Of a DNA stretch of 64,000 nucleotides, positions 27,121 through 38,422 are shown piece after piece. This stretch comes from Druceiella hillmani (Eukaryota > Arthropoda > Insecta > Lepidoptera > Hepialidae), in assembly GCA_039881145.1 (NCBI GenBank), contig JAYKKI010000074.1, forward strand, positions 11,101,501-11,165,500, read 5' to 3'. The translations under genes were made by a program, and so were the position numbers. Position 1 is the first letter of the stretch, and each line of letters begins with the position of its first letter. Under the pieces are notes generated by a model. That model saw only the letters and a program-made list of their open reading frames with translations, made no database searches and was not told where the DNA came from.

Positions 27121-27690
27121 AAATCGTGAAACTTGAGGCTTCGCTGTTTTCAAATTAATATTACAAGTTACAAGAAAAGACTCTGTCAGTGAACTTTGCA
27201 TTTCAACTCTTCAGTCCTATTTCTGCATTGGTATTGCTTGCTATTCTAAACCATAAGACTTGAAAATCTGGCGCTGTTAAATTAGTGTGTTGAATTTCAA
27301 GGATATATCCTATTATGATTTCAAACTTATCATTTTTCATGCTACAGGAATGGTTCCTTTTGAGTGGTGAGATTTGAAAATCTGCCATTTTTAAAATAGT
27401 CTTGGGAATTTTAAACTGGGACTGTGCCATTTAACTTTTGGTTCAATCTTCTACCTTTTAACGCTACGTGGTACTGACTGATTAAATCGTGATACTTGAT
27501 GATCTGCTGTTTTTAAGTTAGTATTGTAGGTCTCAATTAGAGTCTCAATTATTAAAATCCAGGTTCTAACTCCTCAGTCCTGATGCTACATAAAATGAAG
27601 AGATTTTGGGGTCCGCTGTGTTAAAATCAGTATTGCGAGTCTCTGTCATTAAACTCTAGATCCTAATTCATCAACCTGATGATTTAGTGG
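27121..27690 (+). repeat. Decayed tandem array, five units of about 110-130 bp
   Basis: Units begin near 27121, 27251, 27364, 27484 and 27594. Each starts with a GTGA-ACTTGAAAATCTGCTGTT-like block, then AAATTAGTATTG, then TCTGTCATTAAACT, and ends with a TTCTAACTCCTCAGTCCTGAT block before the next unit. Units 4 and 5 are closest to each other and to the inverted copies at 50255-50500. The minus-strand frame at 27203-27430 is accidental. Confidence 0.65.
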
Positions 27691-28344
27691 TACGGCTTGC
27701 CTTGGCCATTAACTGGTTACAAATTGTTAAAGTCTCCCAGAAGAAATTAATCTAATAATTAAATAAATGAAATAAAATTATAAGAAATAAATAAAGCACA
27801 TTAAAATGTTTAGAATAAATAGAAAAAGAAAAATTTTCCTAAATTAAATGATTTTATTATATATTAGATAATGCGCTAAGCTCGAAATGAATCACCAATC
27901 TAGGAATTTGATCAGACTAAAATAAAGTTTTGGGGCGGAGAAAATTTTGTTTTAAGTTATCCTTGTTTATGTTATAACAAGCAATATAACTTCACTTTTA
28001 AGAAGCCAGATGTAATTTTTAAGCTCCGCTATACAAAGATTTTCTATGAAATGAGCTCTACGATTTAATGTTAGTTTACCTAAGCATCAGACTAGTAAAT
28101 CGTAACTGTTTTAACGCATCTTCGATTATACAATAAAACTTAAATTTTACATAAAACTTGAATTAAAATAAAACTTCAATTTAATTTAAAAAAGGTTTTC
28201 CACTTATAATTCATTTTTTTATGTAATTTGGATTATTATTTTTTAATTGAATTACACCAGTGTTGTTTAATTAAAAAATGGATAAAATTTTGAAAACGTT
28301 TGAAATTGAAGGCTTCCCAAAGAATTCTCATTCTATTCCTCAGC

Positions 28345-28610
28345 AGTGAGTAGCACAGGTACCGTGATCGAATTGGGATTATATAGGTCTAATGATAATC
28401 CAATAATAAAGTCTCTAAAGTTTTGAAATGGCTAAAGGTCTGCTCTTTGGCAAAATCAGGGTACAATGACAGAGCCAGAAGGTGGAGATGGGAATTTTTT
28501 ACTGTTAACGAGTAAATTTAATAAGCCTTGGACTCATTTTATTTAAAACTGCGTAAGCAAGAAAATAAAAAAATTAAATAGGTAGATAATATATGTAGGT
28601 ACATACAGTG
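28345..28610 (+). repeat. Direct repeat D, copy 2
   Basis: Second copy of the repeat at 26700-26935, including the identical GGTCTAATGATAAT string. It runs directly into the TAGGTA-rich tract that follows. Confidence 0.5.
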
Positions 28611-28870
28611 GAATAAACTAACTAAAATATTAGTAGGTAGTAGATATGTAAATAGGCACAGTTAGAAACAAATGCATGAATTGACCAAATATTAGTACAT
28701 AGGTAGGTAAGTATACATGTAAAGATATAGATAGCGACTATATTATCGGTACAAAGAGACACATGAAGTGAGTTAACATTAGTAGGTAAGTAAGCAAGTA
28801 TTTCCAGGTATGTACAAATTCACATAGCAACTAGAATATTAGTAGGCAAATATATAAATTGTACCGGCAT
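28611..28870 (+). repeat. Degenerate tandem tract with ATATTAGTAGGTA units
   Basis: The phrase AATATTAGTAGGTA or close variants recurs at intervals of about 60-90 bp (near 28627, 28690, 28778 and 28847). TAGGTAGGTAAGTA-like strings lie between them. Confidence 0.55.
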
Positions 28871-30896
28871 ACAAAGGCTTGAAACATTGACTACGATGAA
28901 GACAAAACAGAAGTGATCTATATGTCCATCTGTACGTATGTATAAGTATGTACATTTGTATATATATATATATGAGAATATTCAGGCTCATGGGATACCG
29001 CAAATATCTAGTCCGATTTCAACAAGTAAGATATTATCGATATTGAATTCAATGTGAGTTCGTCATATTCTGGATAACATAAAATATAACATCCACTAAA
29101 ATGGGAAAATAAAACTTTTTCCAATAAATTTTATTTGACTTTAAATATCTACCAAATAAGAAGCACACTGGAAAGTATAAAATAATTAAAATACAAATGC
29201 TTAAGCAGAACTTTGTGGCACAATATTGTTTCCAAACATAAACCGGTGTGCATAATACTGCTATTGCTAGAGATTTTTGGAGTCGGTTAAAAATGAAATG
29301 TAACATGCACGACTAGGTATTCTCACACACCTGTATTTGTATGTGCGTGTATATGTGACAGAAGGGATGCGTCGATAATAGAAGTAAATAAATATTTTAA
29401 AATAAATGGCAAATAAAATATAGATTCTAACTTCTTTCAGTGAGTCAAGGTATTGTCTTGTCACCGAACACCTCACGTTCTTTTTATACAGTAAATTCCT
29501 TTTTTATTACCATTAATTATACTTCTTGTTATTTGCTTCATTTTTATTATATTTGATAAAGACAGATGCTAACAATATATTTTGAGGAAACACTGACGAA
29601 TTGAGATAAGTTTTTACAAAATTACTTTACGAAATAACGTACAAAACTATAACGTACGAAGTTACGAAATTAAATGATTTTATTGCGAATCAAAAGGTCT
29701 TAAATGAAGAATGACTTGAGGAAAATAATGTAACTTGCACATTTTAAACATACTCACATAATTAAATTTCAGTTCTTAAGTTCAAACATCATTTCGTAGA
29801 AAGGAAGAGTACTCAGACTCTTAATAAGTTAAATTAACATAAGGGCACCCGAGTTACCAATACTGTACAGGAGAAAATACGCTGAAGTTGCGGGAAATTT
29901 CCTCAAAAGAATTCTTAATATTAACCATACATCGTATTAACTTAAAATTGGGCCAGTTGGCTAAATATTTCATAAATATTTGTTTTATATAAAGGTAAAA
30001 AGCGTTTTGTCAGGGGAAAACAACATAAAAAGCGATTTTTAATGCAATAACAGGAAACATTTACGGGTCGAACAATTTAAATATTAATAAATTTGAAGAA
30101 GACGTGAAGAGACTATCGTGGCGGCACGTGATTTTCACAAAAAAATTATCAAGGTGCTAGACGTGAATATACAATAAGCATTAAAAAATTTGATAATCAG
30201 CTAACATCGCAATCATTGAAACCGTTTGTGTGAACGATATTAACACATTTTTAGAATGAATGTCAACATTATGGAATTCATCATAAAAAATTTAGTAAAA
30301 ATTGTGATTGAGAAATATTAAATATAAAAAAAATAAGAAGTTATATTATATAGGACAATTAGAAACAAACATTGTGTGTCTATATAGGAGACAATATAAA
30401 GTAGAAATTAACAAATTAGACACAATTATATAATTACTTACTCGATTCAATATCATATTGATGTAATGTAATATCCTTATTTAGCCCCTTATTTATTTTA
30501 TTTAGCTTTCCGCCGAATACTGAATATTCGTTGCAGTCATAAAGAAGAACTTCAGTGACAATATTAAATTAAAATATATCCTGATTTACCAGTCTAATAA
30601 ATTTTTATTTCTATGAAAAAAGACTCAAAGCTATATTTAAAGCCGAATAGGGGGTTCACAGTGTCGCGTCATGACCCTTAGATGATATCATGTAATCCAT
30701 GGTGTACGAGTACTGCACGACGCTAAAATAGTATATTTCGAGACGTTAAAATAGTATTTTCGAAACAATATCGACACTTTGAAATTTTTCTGTGTACTAA
30801 GTCCCCTTTTTATATAGTAACCTGTATATAGTTATATTTCTGTATACAGCGCCTATATTAAAAATAATGTTTAATATTGTCTATAGTGTATGTGAG

Positions 30897-30977
<81 letters not shown>

Positions 30978-31394
30978 GTATATATATATATAAATACAAA
31001 CACCTACGCATCTCCATAAGTTGATGGTATGATGATGTTATTAACTAAAAAAAATAAATCTTGACGCTTTGTTATTACTCATGACTTAATCTTATTGTTG
31101 ATTATGGTAATAAATAATAAACCACTTGATGAATAAATATTTTGTGAATTTTAAGAGTAGTATGAGACATAACATCCAGTTAAGTTATAAATATAACAAT
31201 TAAAAATGATAGGAATTCAACTGCATGTCGGGAAGAAAACAATAGCACTGTTTTTTCTATTAAACAGCAAGCGACGAGTTGTAGGTTGCGATCATAATTC
31301 CCTACATACGTTTGAAATAAACAAAAAAATGGAAATGCCAAATAAAATTATTGCTGGGTTCATCGCATGGACTATCAAAATAAAATCAATTTGT
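28871..31394. other. Non-coding, no gene recognised
   Basis: Two overlapping unrecognised minus-strand frames (29049-29306, 29267-29476) are hydrophobic and probably chance. Near 30720 and 30744, ACG(C/T)TAAAATAGTAT is repeated directly. A (TA)8 run lies at 28959-28974. Confidence 0.55.
30898..30992. repeat. (TA)n microsatellite
   Basis: About 90 bp of TA with two GTA interruptions. Confidence 0.97.
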
Positions 31395-31600
31395 GTCGAG
31401 GCGAGTGAATAAATTTCGTGCTTAGACTACGGCGGACGCGGCGAAAAAGGTTCGGTAAACGGAATATAGTATTGGACGTTCTCATAACAAAAAACAAGTT
31501 AAATGATTTCTGATAAGGTTTGGGGATTTAATTTAAGGGCGGTGGGCAGTTAAAAGGGTTCACGAAAAAATAAAGGCTCAAAGGCGATGTGTATTGCCGT
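31395..31600 (+). repeat. Dispersed repeat family R1, copy 3
   Basis: Contains the shared blocks AATAAATTTCGTG, CTACGGCGGACGCGGCG, CTGATAAGGTTTGGGGATTT, AAGGGCGGTGGGCAG and AAATAAAGGCTCAAAGGCGA. The order and spacing match copies 1 and 2. The start of an unrecognised 68-codon frame (31206-31412) overlaps only its edge. Confidence 0.55.
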
Positions 31601-32659
31601 CCAGGAGTATGAGTTTGTACAACCTATTTGGGTCGTGATCATTTCTACATACTTGTGTACACTAGAAATGAAAAAAGTTTTATTGAAATTAAAGTTAATT
31701 TACATAGCATCACAAAACCTGTGAAGTAACTAACGCAGGGAGAGTGGAAATAACACAAGGTTCTCGAGCCACTATTTTCGATCTCGAAGCAAATGTTTCA
31801 TGTTTTCAAAATAGGAGGTAAAATTGTGAATTTCCATAAAAGACTAAATTTTGTGATTGATGTTTCGTTGCCATAAATATGTTTTTAGATTGAATATAAT
31901 TTTTTTTTATTTATAGATTTATAAGCTAACATTTAAAACAAGGATGCGAATTTCGAGTACAGGGATTTGTTATTATTTTACAGGGACTTCATTGATGAAT
32001 ATTGCTATTTTTTTATTTAATTACACAAACTATTGTAATGAATACAGTTTTCAATCTAATGTCGATTTTTTAGAATTTTTATGATCCTATAAGACAAACG
32101 ACGGCGTGTATCTCTATCATCACTTACAGCTCTGTATCCAATATATATCTATATAACTTGCTTTCCACCTTATATTCATCAAGGAAAATACATGGAATAC
32201 TATTATCGTATAGTTGAGATTCCATTTTAATATATTGAGTCTATTTTCAACACCATGTGCACTACGATATATACTTGACACATACTTCGTTGCGTAAATT
32301 TTAAACTATATCTCTGCCATAAATGAATGTGCCCCCACTTTAATTGATTTAATTTTAGACACTTTACTTTTTGATAATGTAAAGATAATTTTCTAGAAAT
32401 ATCTGAATTGACACATTAAAAGATTTTAATGAATTATAATATTAATTATTTATTTGAGGAAAGAAAATACAACAGGGAAAACAATAGGTGCGTACAGAAA
32501 TTTTGTTGGAACCAATGACAAAATAAAAATTAATTTACACACTTTAACCGTAACTTTCATTTATTCAATATTTTATCCATAAAAAGGTAATTAGCTCGGC
32601 TTATGCAATTATACTATAAGCATCACCGAAATAGCCGGTTTACAGATAGCACCTATTGA
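31601..32659. other. Non-coding, no gene recognised
   Basis: A+T-rich sequence without an open frame over 60 codons and without shared repeats. Confidence 0.6.
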
Positions 32660-32765
32660 TAATACACACACACACATGTATGTACATATACACACACATA
32701 CCCGTATATATATATATATATATACACATATACAATATATATATATATATACACTGACACACACA
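32660..32765. repeat. Compound (CA)n/(TA)n microsatellite
   Basis: ACACACACACACA, then TATA runs, then a second ACAC block: an imperfect compound repeat. It underlies a spurious Tyr-Ile-rich minus-strand frame at 32640-32861. Confidence 0.9.
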
Positions 32766-32966
32766 ACAGACAATAATATTATTAATTATTTTTAATACAG
32801 GCATTATATACAAACACAAAACTATATACACGTTACTATCTGAGGAGGAGACATTGCACAAAGAAAAGAAGTGAAAATGAAAATTCGAAAAGCAAGAGAA
32901 AAAAAGAAGATTCTAATAATAAATATAATTTAAATTAAATAATGTAGTACTGCGGATATTTTTCAT

Positions 32967-33535
32967 TTATTCCGTTTGCTTTTGTTGGTTTAAAAGTAAC
33001 TTACGAATTGACCTTTTAAAAGTAATTATGAATCCAGCCGTCTTCAGAAGAGTAGGGAGGCCATTCCAAATTTTAGTTGCAGCAAACTTAAATCCACCCA
33101 GGTAATCGGTTGTGCGATGTTGACCACGGAAACCTGATTGGGTAAGAGGAAGCGCTTTGATGGATTCTAAAAATCTTTTAAGTTGATTACAAATAATTTT
33201 TTTGTATAATTTTGGACATTTCTGACAGTACGCTTTCTTGCCTATTAGGATAACAACCGCTTTTTCCATATTTCAGGATAGGTACAAGTGGTGGGCGACA
33301 GATTCACAATTTTGATAAGCACGTTAAGAGTGTACGATATTGTCAGTTTCAGCAACCGCGAAGAGATACCATCCACACCGACAACTTCGAACTTTAAAGA
33401 ATATGCGATCTCCGACACAATATCTTCACTTACAGTCTTAAAACGCATGTTTGTCTCAGGGAAACGACGGGTATCATTAAAGGAAATGAGATTAACGTCC
33501 ACACTATCGGGGTAAGTTGGTGTTATTTTCAAGGA
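32967..33535 (-). pseudogene. Non-LTR retrotransposon (LINE) reverse transcriptase fossil
   Basis: Two overlapping minus-strand frames (33532-33245 and 33269-32967) are parts of one reverse transcriptase separated by a frameshift near 33255-33265. The first holds VGVDGISSRLLKL and TYPEIWKK, equivalent to the GPDGI-xxLLK and P-xWK motifs of palm motif 1. The second holds CPKLYKKIICNQLKRFLES and LTQSGFRGQHRTTDYL, equivalent to the SK-xE-xI-xxQL-xxFL and Q-GFR-xxSTxxAL motifs. The frame then jumps at about 33100 to FAATKIWNGLPTLLKTAGF and FKRSIRKLLL, which is the extreme C-terminal end of Jockey/CR1-type reverse transcriptases. The catalytic FADD region and roughly 150-200 residues between are missing. 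The upstream end stops about 75 bp from the foldback repeat beginning at 33609. It is dead; the exact clade is uncertain. Confidence 0.8.
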
Positions 33536-33608
33536 CTGTGTGGAAGGTTTTTTTTATTTGCTTTTACTGGTACTTTTACCGATGCTTTTACTTTTATTTG
33601 CTTTTGCC

Positions 33609-33677
33609 TCTACAAAATTAATGCCAAATATCTTCAATATATCCCATATTGAATATATTTGGCGTTAATTTTGTAGA
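33609..33677. repeat. Junction palindrome of foldback family F
   Basis: Arms 33609-33640 and 33646-33677 are inverted repeats of 32 bp with two mismatches and a 5-nt loop. Each arm is the outer end of a family-F unit (TTTGGCGTTAATTTTGTAGA). The palindrome therefore marks two units meeting end to end, of which only the right-hand unit (copy 1) is present in full. Confidence 0.8.
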
Positions 33678-33916
33678 AATTCATTATTCACAAATGAATG
33701 AAACCACGTGATGTAATATTATTCCTACTTTATTTAAATTCTGTATCAAGGTTTTCTTATATTTAAACACTTTCAGGTGGGCAATTAGTAAAGATTAACT
33801 CTTAGGAATGTGATGGTTTACAAAAATGGATTAGGAAGATGTTGTAATACAACGAAACCTAGGTCGTGGTAAAGAATATAAATAAAGTGGAAATAATACT
33901 ACATCACGTTGTTTCT
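33646..33916. mobile_element. Foldback element family F, copy 1
   Basis: Left outer arm: TTTGGCGTTAATTTTGTAGA, then AAATTCATTATTCACAAATG and GAAACCACGTGATGTAATA. Centre: TTTCAGGTGGGCAATTAGTAAAG. Right arm: the ribozyme-like block at 33836-33869, then AAAGTGGAAATAATACTACA and TCACGTTGTTTC. The outermost right end is missing. The left arm's ribozyme-like block has decayed. Copies 2-4 lie at 34799-35072, 39445-39707 and 40052-40280. No coding capacity. Confidence 0.75.
33836..33869 (+). ncRNA. Hammerhead-like motif, 5' helix I strand lost
   Basis: Retains AAGATGTTGTAATACAACGA, AACCTAGGTC and GTGG, i.e. helix II, the GAAA core, helix III and the 3' strand of helix I. The 5' CCACCTG is replaced by unrelated bases (ATTAGG), so helix I and C3-U4-G5 are missing. 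It should be inactive. Confidence 0.55.
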
Positions 33917-33920
33917 GTAG

Positions 33921-34798
33921 ATCTGTAGCCACTGAATGTGTACATGAAGGTGTACATGAATGTGACCTGTCATGTTAAATTTTAATAGTAATTATGTTGG
34001 TTAATTTAATCTGCTTTCATGACACAAAACATCCGCATATTCTGAATATGAATCTGAAGTGTAAACCAATCCAAATTAATAAATCCTAAGCAACGCAACG
34101 CAGTTCTACCAAACACAACATAAAGCAAACCTATCACATTCCAAAAAAATACAACATAACCCAACCAAACACAAAGTAAACCCAACACAGCCTAAAACTA
34201 AAAGTTTATTTTAATAGTTGTTGTAGATAACGTTACGTGTATTAATCAGACAGTTAATCATATTTTCTTAAGATCTAAAAGCAATCAAGCATAATCACTG
34301 GTATAGTATAAAATCATGTTGAAAATTGAGAAAGATCTACATTCTACGTACAATAAAGTCACCGGGTAATACTAAGCTCAGTTGCTACTTTATCATGTCT
34401 GGAAAAATTTCACCCGTACCACTAATATAATTCTTAACTTTAAGTCTGGGTCATAGTTTAAAATTTTTCAATCTTAGAAAATACCGGGCAATTCAGAGTA
34501 TATTTTAGTCGTATATTTCATCAATTTAATAGCTAAATTCAAATAAAGAATATATTTATTAAGATATTTTTTATGGAAGATATTTTTTATAGTAGCTAAT
34601 GAACTTCACTTCTTTATCAACTTCCATTTCTTCTCAACAATCAACTTCCATTTCTTCCATCTCGAATATCAATATTGTTATATAATATTGATATTCGAAT
34701 TAAAAAAATAAAATTAAAAAATTCGCAGTTATTTTGTACTGCTTTGGAGCATACACATTAAGGTAAAACTAAAGATTTTTGGCAAAAACTCTTTAAGT
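33921..34798. other. Non-coding spacer with an A/C-biased tract and a hairpin
   Basis: 34076-34196 is strikingly poor in G and T on the plus strand (runs like CCAAACACAACATAAAGCAA) and gives an accidental 60-codon minus-strand frame. TCAACTTCCATTTCTT is repeated directly near 34618 and 34641. An inverted repeat follows at 34662-34698. No gene. Confidence 0.6.
34662..34698. repeat. Perfect hairpin, 15-bp arms
   Basis: TCGAATATCAATATT and AATATTGATATTCGA with a 7-nt loop. All A/T except the ends; function unknown. Confidence 0.8.
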
Positions 34799-34849
34799 TA
34801 AATGAAACTAAGTGATATATTATTATTTACACTTTCTTTAAGTTCTTTA

Positions 34850-34890
34850 CCACGACCTAGGTTTCGTTGTATTACAACATCTTCAGGTGG
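34850..34890 (-). ncRNA. Putative type I hammerhead ribozyme
   Basis: Read on the minus strand: CCAC (helix I 5'), CTGAAGA (core C3-A9 with A at the variable position 7), one extra U, GTTGT-AAT-ACAAC (helix II, 5 bp), GAAA (G12-A15.1), CCTAGG (helix III of two pairs capped by CUAG), U16.1-C17, and GTGG (helix I 3', 4 bp). All strictly conserved core residues are present. The predicted cut is 3' of C17. The extra residue between A9 and helix II resembles the tolerated insertion known from a viroid hammerhead. Sequence identical to 39499-39539 and 39578-39618. Activity is not shown. Confidence 0.6.
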
Positions 34891-34956
34891 GATGTTAGCA
34901 AAGATATCTTTGATAATAGCCTTTTATATATTAATATATAGAATCTTTATTATATA

Positions 34957-34972
34957 GAAACCTAGGTCGTGG
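34957..34972 (+). ncRNA. 3' half of a hammerhead-like motif
   Basis: Only GAAACCTAGGTCGTGG remains in the right arm of copy 2; helix II and the CUGANGA core are replaced by TA-rich sequence. Presumably inactive. Confidence 0.5.
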
Positions 34973-35072
34973 TAAAGAACTTAAAGAAAGTAGAAATAAT
35001 ACTACATCACGAAGCTTCATTTAATTGTGAATAATGAATTTCTACAAAATTAACGCCAAATATATTCAATAG

Positions 35073-37346
35073 TATAATTTCCATCCTAAAACGTTAGAAT
35101 TTATTCTTATTTTCCCAACATTATATACAAAAATATGCATGAGTAACACTAAAATAATATTTATATAAAGAATTTAAGGGTTATGGAAAAGTAAAAAAAA
35201 ATAATATAAAAGAAAAATAGGTTTTTCTTCTCGTGTATCCTCGTATCTGCTTAATTTTTAAGTTTCAGGAGATCTGCTTAATTTAAAGGTTTTGAACTAA
35301 CATTTGGAGGAATGAAAGGATCCAAAATATCAACATTCAATTATGTTATTCTTTTTCGATGTTCTTTCGCATACTTGTTTGGTAAAATCGGATGAAATAA
35401 ATAGTCAGTTTTGAAACTCTTCACTTGTTTCTGGACGTGATAGTTTTGCGAGTAAAATATTTTCGAACATTTTATATTTCTAACAAATTAAGCTTTTCGG
35501 TTGTAGTAAACTTTATTTAATATTTAACTTTATTCAGTATATTTTTTAACGTAAGTGTCATTAATATGTCTGTTTGCCTTTAAGAGTGTTGCTTTTATGT
35601 AAACTATTTTTTAATGGTTACATGTTGGAATAGAAATTTAATGGATCGATAATGGTTTTTTGATGTCATAATATACATTTTCCATAACATAATTCCTTTT
35701 TGATTGGCTAAAATTTCAAATCTTATAGGAACGAAAAATTAGGTGAAAATTTATACCATGAAAAATTTTTACTTGCTCTCCACTTATAAGAGTCTGTCCA
35801 ATTTACAATGAAACCAAATTTTCGATAATTGAATTAATATACGTGATTTCATAACTTCACTTTCTATCTCTAAAACTTATCTTGTCGTATATTACCTTAA
35901 TGCGTGTAGTTGAACTTCTACATGAGCACCTGTAAAACCTATATTTTTTTTAACGGAGTAAAATTTTTAATTGCTTAATTTCACTTCACCATATGATGGA
36001 AATTTAGTCTTGTTAAGCAATCATATTAAAAATTACCCAACAAAGTACGTAGTGTGAGTATTTTTTAACTTTATTGGAACTGCGTGTTATTCAACTTTTA
36101 TAAGCATGCTTGTGTAGATTCGTTAAGTGTGTAAGTCGCATGTGATGTGCGGGCAGTCTTTGGGTCTACAACTCTTGTATAAATACGAATAGCGTTCATC
36201 TTAAGTTAACATTGCGATAATTTAATAAATTACAATAATACAAAAAAAAAACAACTCTCTGAACCTCAAATTGAACACGATTAATCAACAATAAAATTTA
36301 TCATATTTAATTTCGTTTTGATTAATTTAATAGAACATTTATCTAAATAGAACATTTATCTCTTATTTAATCCAAATATTTTTATCCATAACACGTTGAT
36401 GAATAAAAATACTCGCATATGCTCGAATCAAATCTAGTAATGAAAACATGTAACATAAATTTATATTACTATGATTAGAAAGTATTACTCCTTATGAAAT
36501 AATTTCAATCTTTACATCAATTATTATGGTATCACAGATGTAAAAAAAATAAATAGAGTTCAAACATGACAATCGACAACACTTCCGAATTTTCTTAATT
36601 GTATTCAAATACGTCAAAAAATGTAATGAAAACTTAGATATAAAGGCTAATTTGGTTTTAACTTGAAAAATTGTTAGAAAATTAACGTTACATTTTCTCA
36701 ACGAGCGATCTTGAGCAAACACAAAATATGCCGATAAGCTAAGTGTGCACATTAATCTAGCTCCCGTTTGTTTGGTAATGTTGTTTTAACAGTATTATTG
36801 TTTGTTACATAAATTGTAGGCCGAAAACTATTAGGTTGGTGCCGCCAGCGGTCGCTCAATATAAACAGCTCGAATTGTTAGCTTTAGACCTTCACTTTGT
36901 TACAATGGCTTCGGGAGCTCGATGTAGCTGACTTGCCATTAATTGGTTTTACCTACGTGTCGAAATTATTTTTCCAATTTGTTTAAATAACTTTGATGAT
37001 ACGAGATGTGTAATTATTAATAAATATACTTGAATTTAAATCGTGACGATACATGGAATATACGTGACGTAATTAAATATTCAGTAAATTTATGAATAGA
37101 AAACATATCTGAATAGAACCTTAAAATTGTTGGAACGTTTAAAATAAATTTAAATGCGTTGAGCGTGATCATATAAAAAAATTATTCAAGTTTTGATTAC
37201 GCTATCGTTATTTCTTTGTGTGAATCAGCTAGTGTAAATATTGTAATCAATTGAAATTCTTCGTAATGTTAAATATCGTTTAGTGTCTTATACAGTTATT
37301 GTATAACACCGGAAAATTTAATTTGAATAACCTGACAAACATATAA

Positions 37347-37400
<54 letters not shown>

Positions 37401-38186
37401 TTCAACTTGGCTATATATTTTAATATATGTTTGAGAACTGCCTTATATCACTTGAAAAATCGGCTTTACGTAGTTTCTTAATATAACACGTACTTTTCCA
37501 TATTTGGCTTATATACGGTTCAACGCTTTATTTTAAATCTTAAAAATGTATGTATAATAATTTTATACCGATACTGACCCACAAGTAACTAAAATTTCTT
37601 ATTTATATCACTTATGGCGCTCTAAATATTTTTAGCATCTTCCGTATTTCTTTTCGTTTCTAACTTGTTTTAGTTTTTGAAATTGCTGTTAATACAATAA
37701 ATTGTTAAAATTTTCCAATATATATATATATATATACACTAATAAAAAAATTATTTTGCAAGAATACTAATCTATAAACAATACCAATTTTAATAGAAAT
37801 GAAGTCACACAACCAGACACCCTTGTCGCAACACCGTTAAATAACGAGATGAATAACGTTCAAGATAAATACGCGGCCATTTTCGGTTTCGCTTATTCAT
37901 TCCGCTTGTTCCCTCGTCACTTCCATTATTTTGATTATCCCTTTATTCGGTATCGCGGAATAGCTATTTCCGTCCATTTAGCATATTGGACGCGTGGTGC
38001 TTGTTTTTCTTCGGCGAATTAGGAACAGGTGTTTTACTATAAAAACAGACGTTCTTATAAACTACACATACTGAAATAGTATTTACTTTAACGTGTCTGT
38101 AGGAAAGTATATGAATATAAGATCGTTAATAAATCCATACGGTAGGCAGGAAGTAGATCCACTCTTTTTATATTTGGTGTTGAAGA
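35073..38186. other. Non-coding, no gene recognised
   Basis: The 86-codon minus-strand frame at 36492-36752 is unrecognised. TATTAGGTTGGTGCC at 36829-36843 looks like a mariner-type terminal end at a TA site (see findings). 37840-38030 is less A+T-rich and holds no conserved frame. Two TA microsatellites are listed separately. Confidence 0.5.
37349..37396. repeat. (TA)n microsatellite
   Basis: About 46 bp of uninterrupted TA. A shorter run, (TA)8, follows at 37719-37736. Confidence 0.95.
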
Positions 38187-38422
38187 AGAATGCTGCGTAT
38201 GCCGTGGACTGCGAAATGAGCCAACAATTCCATGCTCAACCAACTACGATTTAAGACCAAATTATCAACGGTCGTTTGTAGCAACGAGTTTCCCATTACT
38301 CTGCTCATGCAGGTTGTAGACAGCTAGATAACTTAGACAAACTTATTATTATTCAGAACAAAACGGTTCAGAACATACGTTCAGAACAATCTCGTGGTCG
38401 ACATCTTAGTGCGCCGGTCTGA
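38187..38422 (+). pseudogene. RTE-type LINE C-terminal fossil
   Basis: Frame 38187-38282 reads RMLRMPWTAK, a stop, then ANNSMLNQLRFKTKLSTVV. A +2 shift gives frame 38318-38422: RQLDNLDKLIIIQNKTVQN, then SRGRHLSAPV and a stop. From memory the C-terminal end of RTE/BovB-like LINE polyproteins runs RRMLRIPWTAKRTN-SIL-xL, RLST, SFFGH-xRR, NLDKLII-GK, RGRSP-RW, so the order fits well. The fossil has one stop and one frameshift. No upstream reverse transcriptase domain is recognisable before 38187. Confidence 0.65.

Larger units (their letters stand above)
34799..35072. mobile_element. Foldback element family F, copy 2
   Basis: Left arm: AAATGAAACTAAGTGATATA, a TTTCTTTAAGTTCTTTACC block, and a complete minus-strand ribozyme-like block. 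Centre (34891-34955) is an unrelated TA-rich stretch. Right arm: GAAACCTAGGTCGTGG, AAGTAGAAATAATACTACAT, then TTCATTTAATTGTGAATAAT and the outer end TCTACAAAATTAACGCCAAA. The right arm is nearly complete outward but lacks the 5' half of its ribozyme motif. The left arm lacks the outermost end. Confidence 0.8.

Noticed and set aside
27121..27690. Regularly spaced units as a CRISPR-like array
   Set aside because: Units are 110-130 bp, degenerate throughout and without repeat/spacer alternation; the DNA is eukaryotic.
33646..33916. Foldback copies as ordinary hAT or Tc1 MITEs
   Set aside because: No recognisable terminal motif or clear target-site duplication was found, and the shared hammerhead-like block is not explained by those families.
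34076..34196. Telomeric repeat (insect TTAGG/CCTAA)
   Set aside because: No tandem CCTAA units; only a biased composition.
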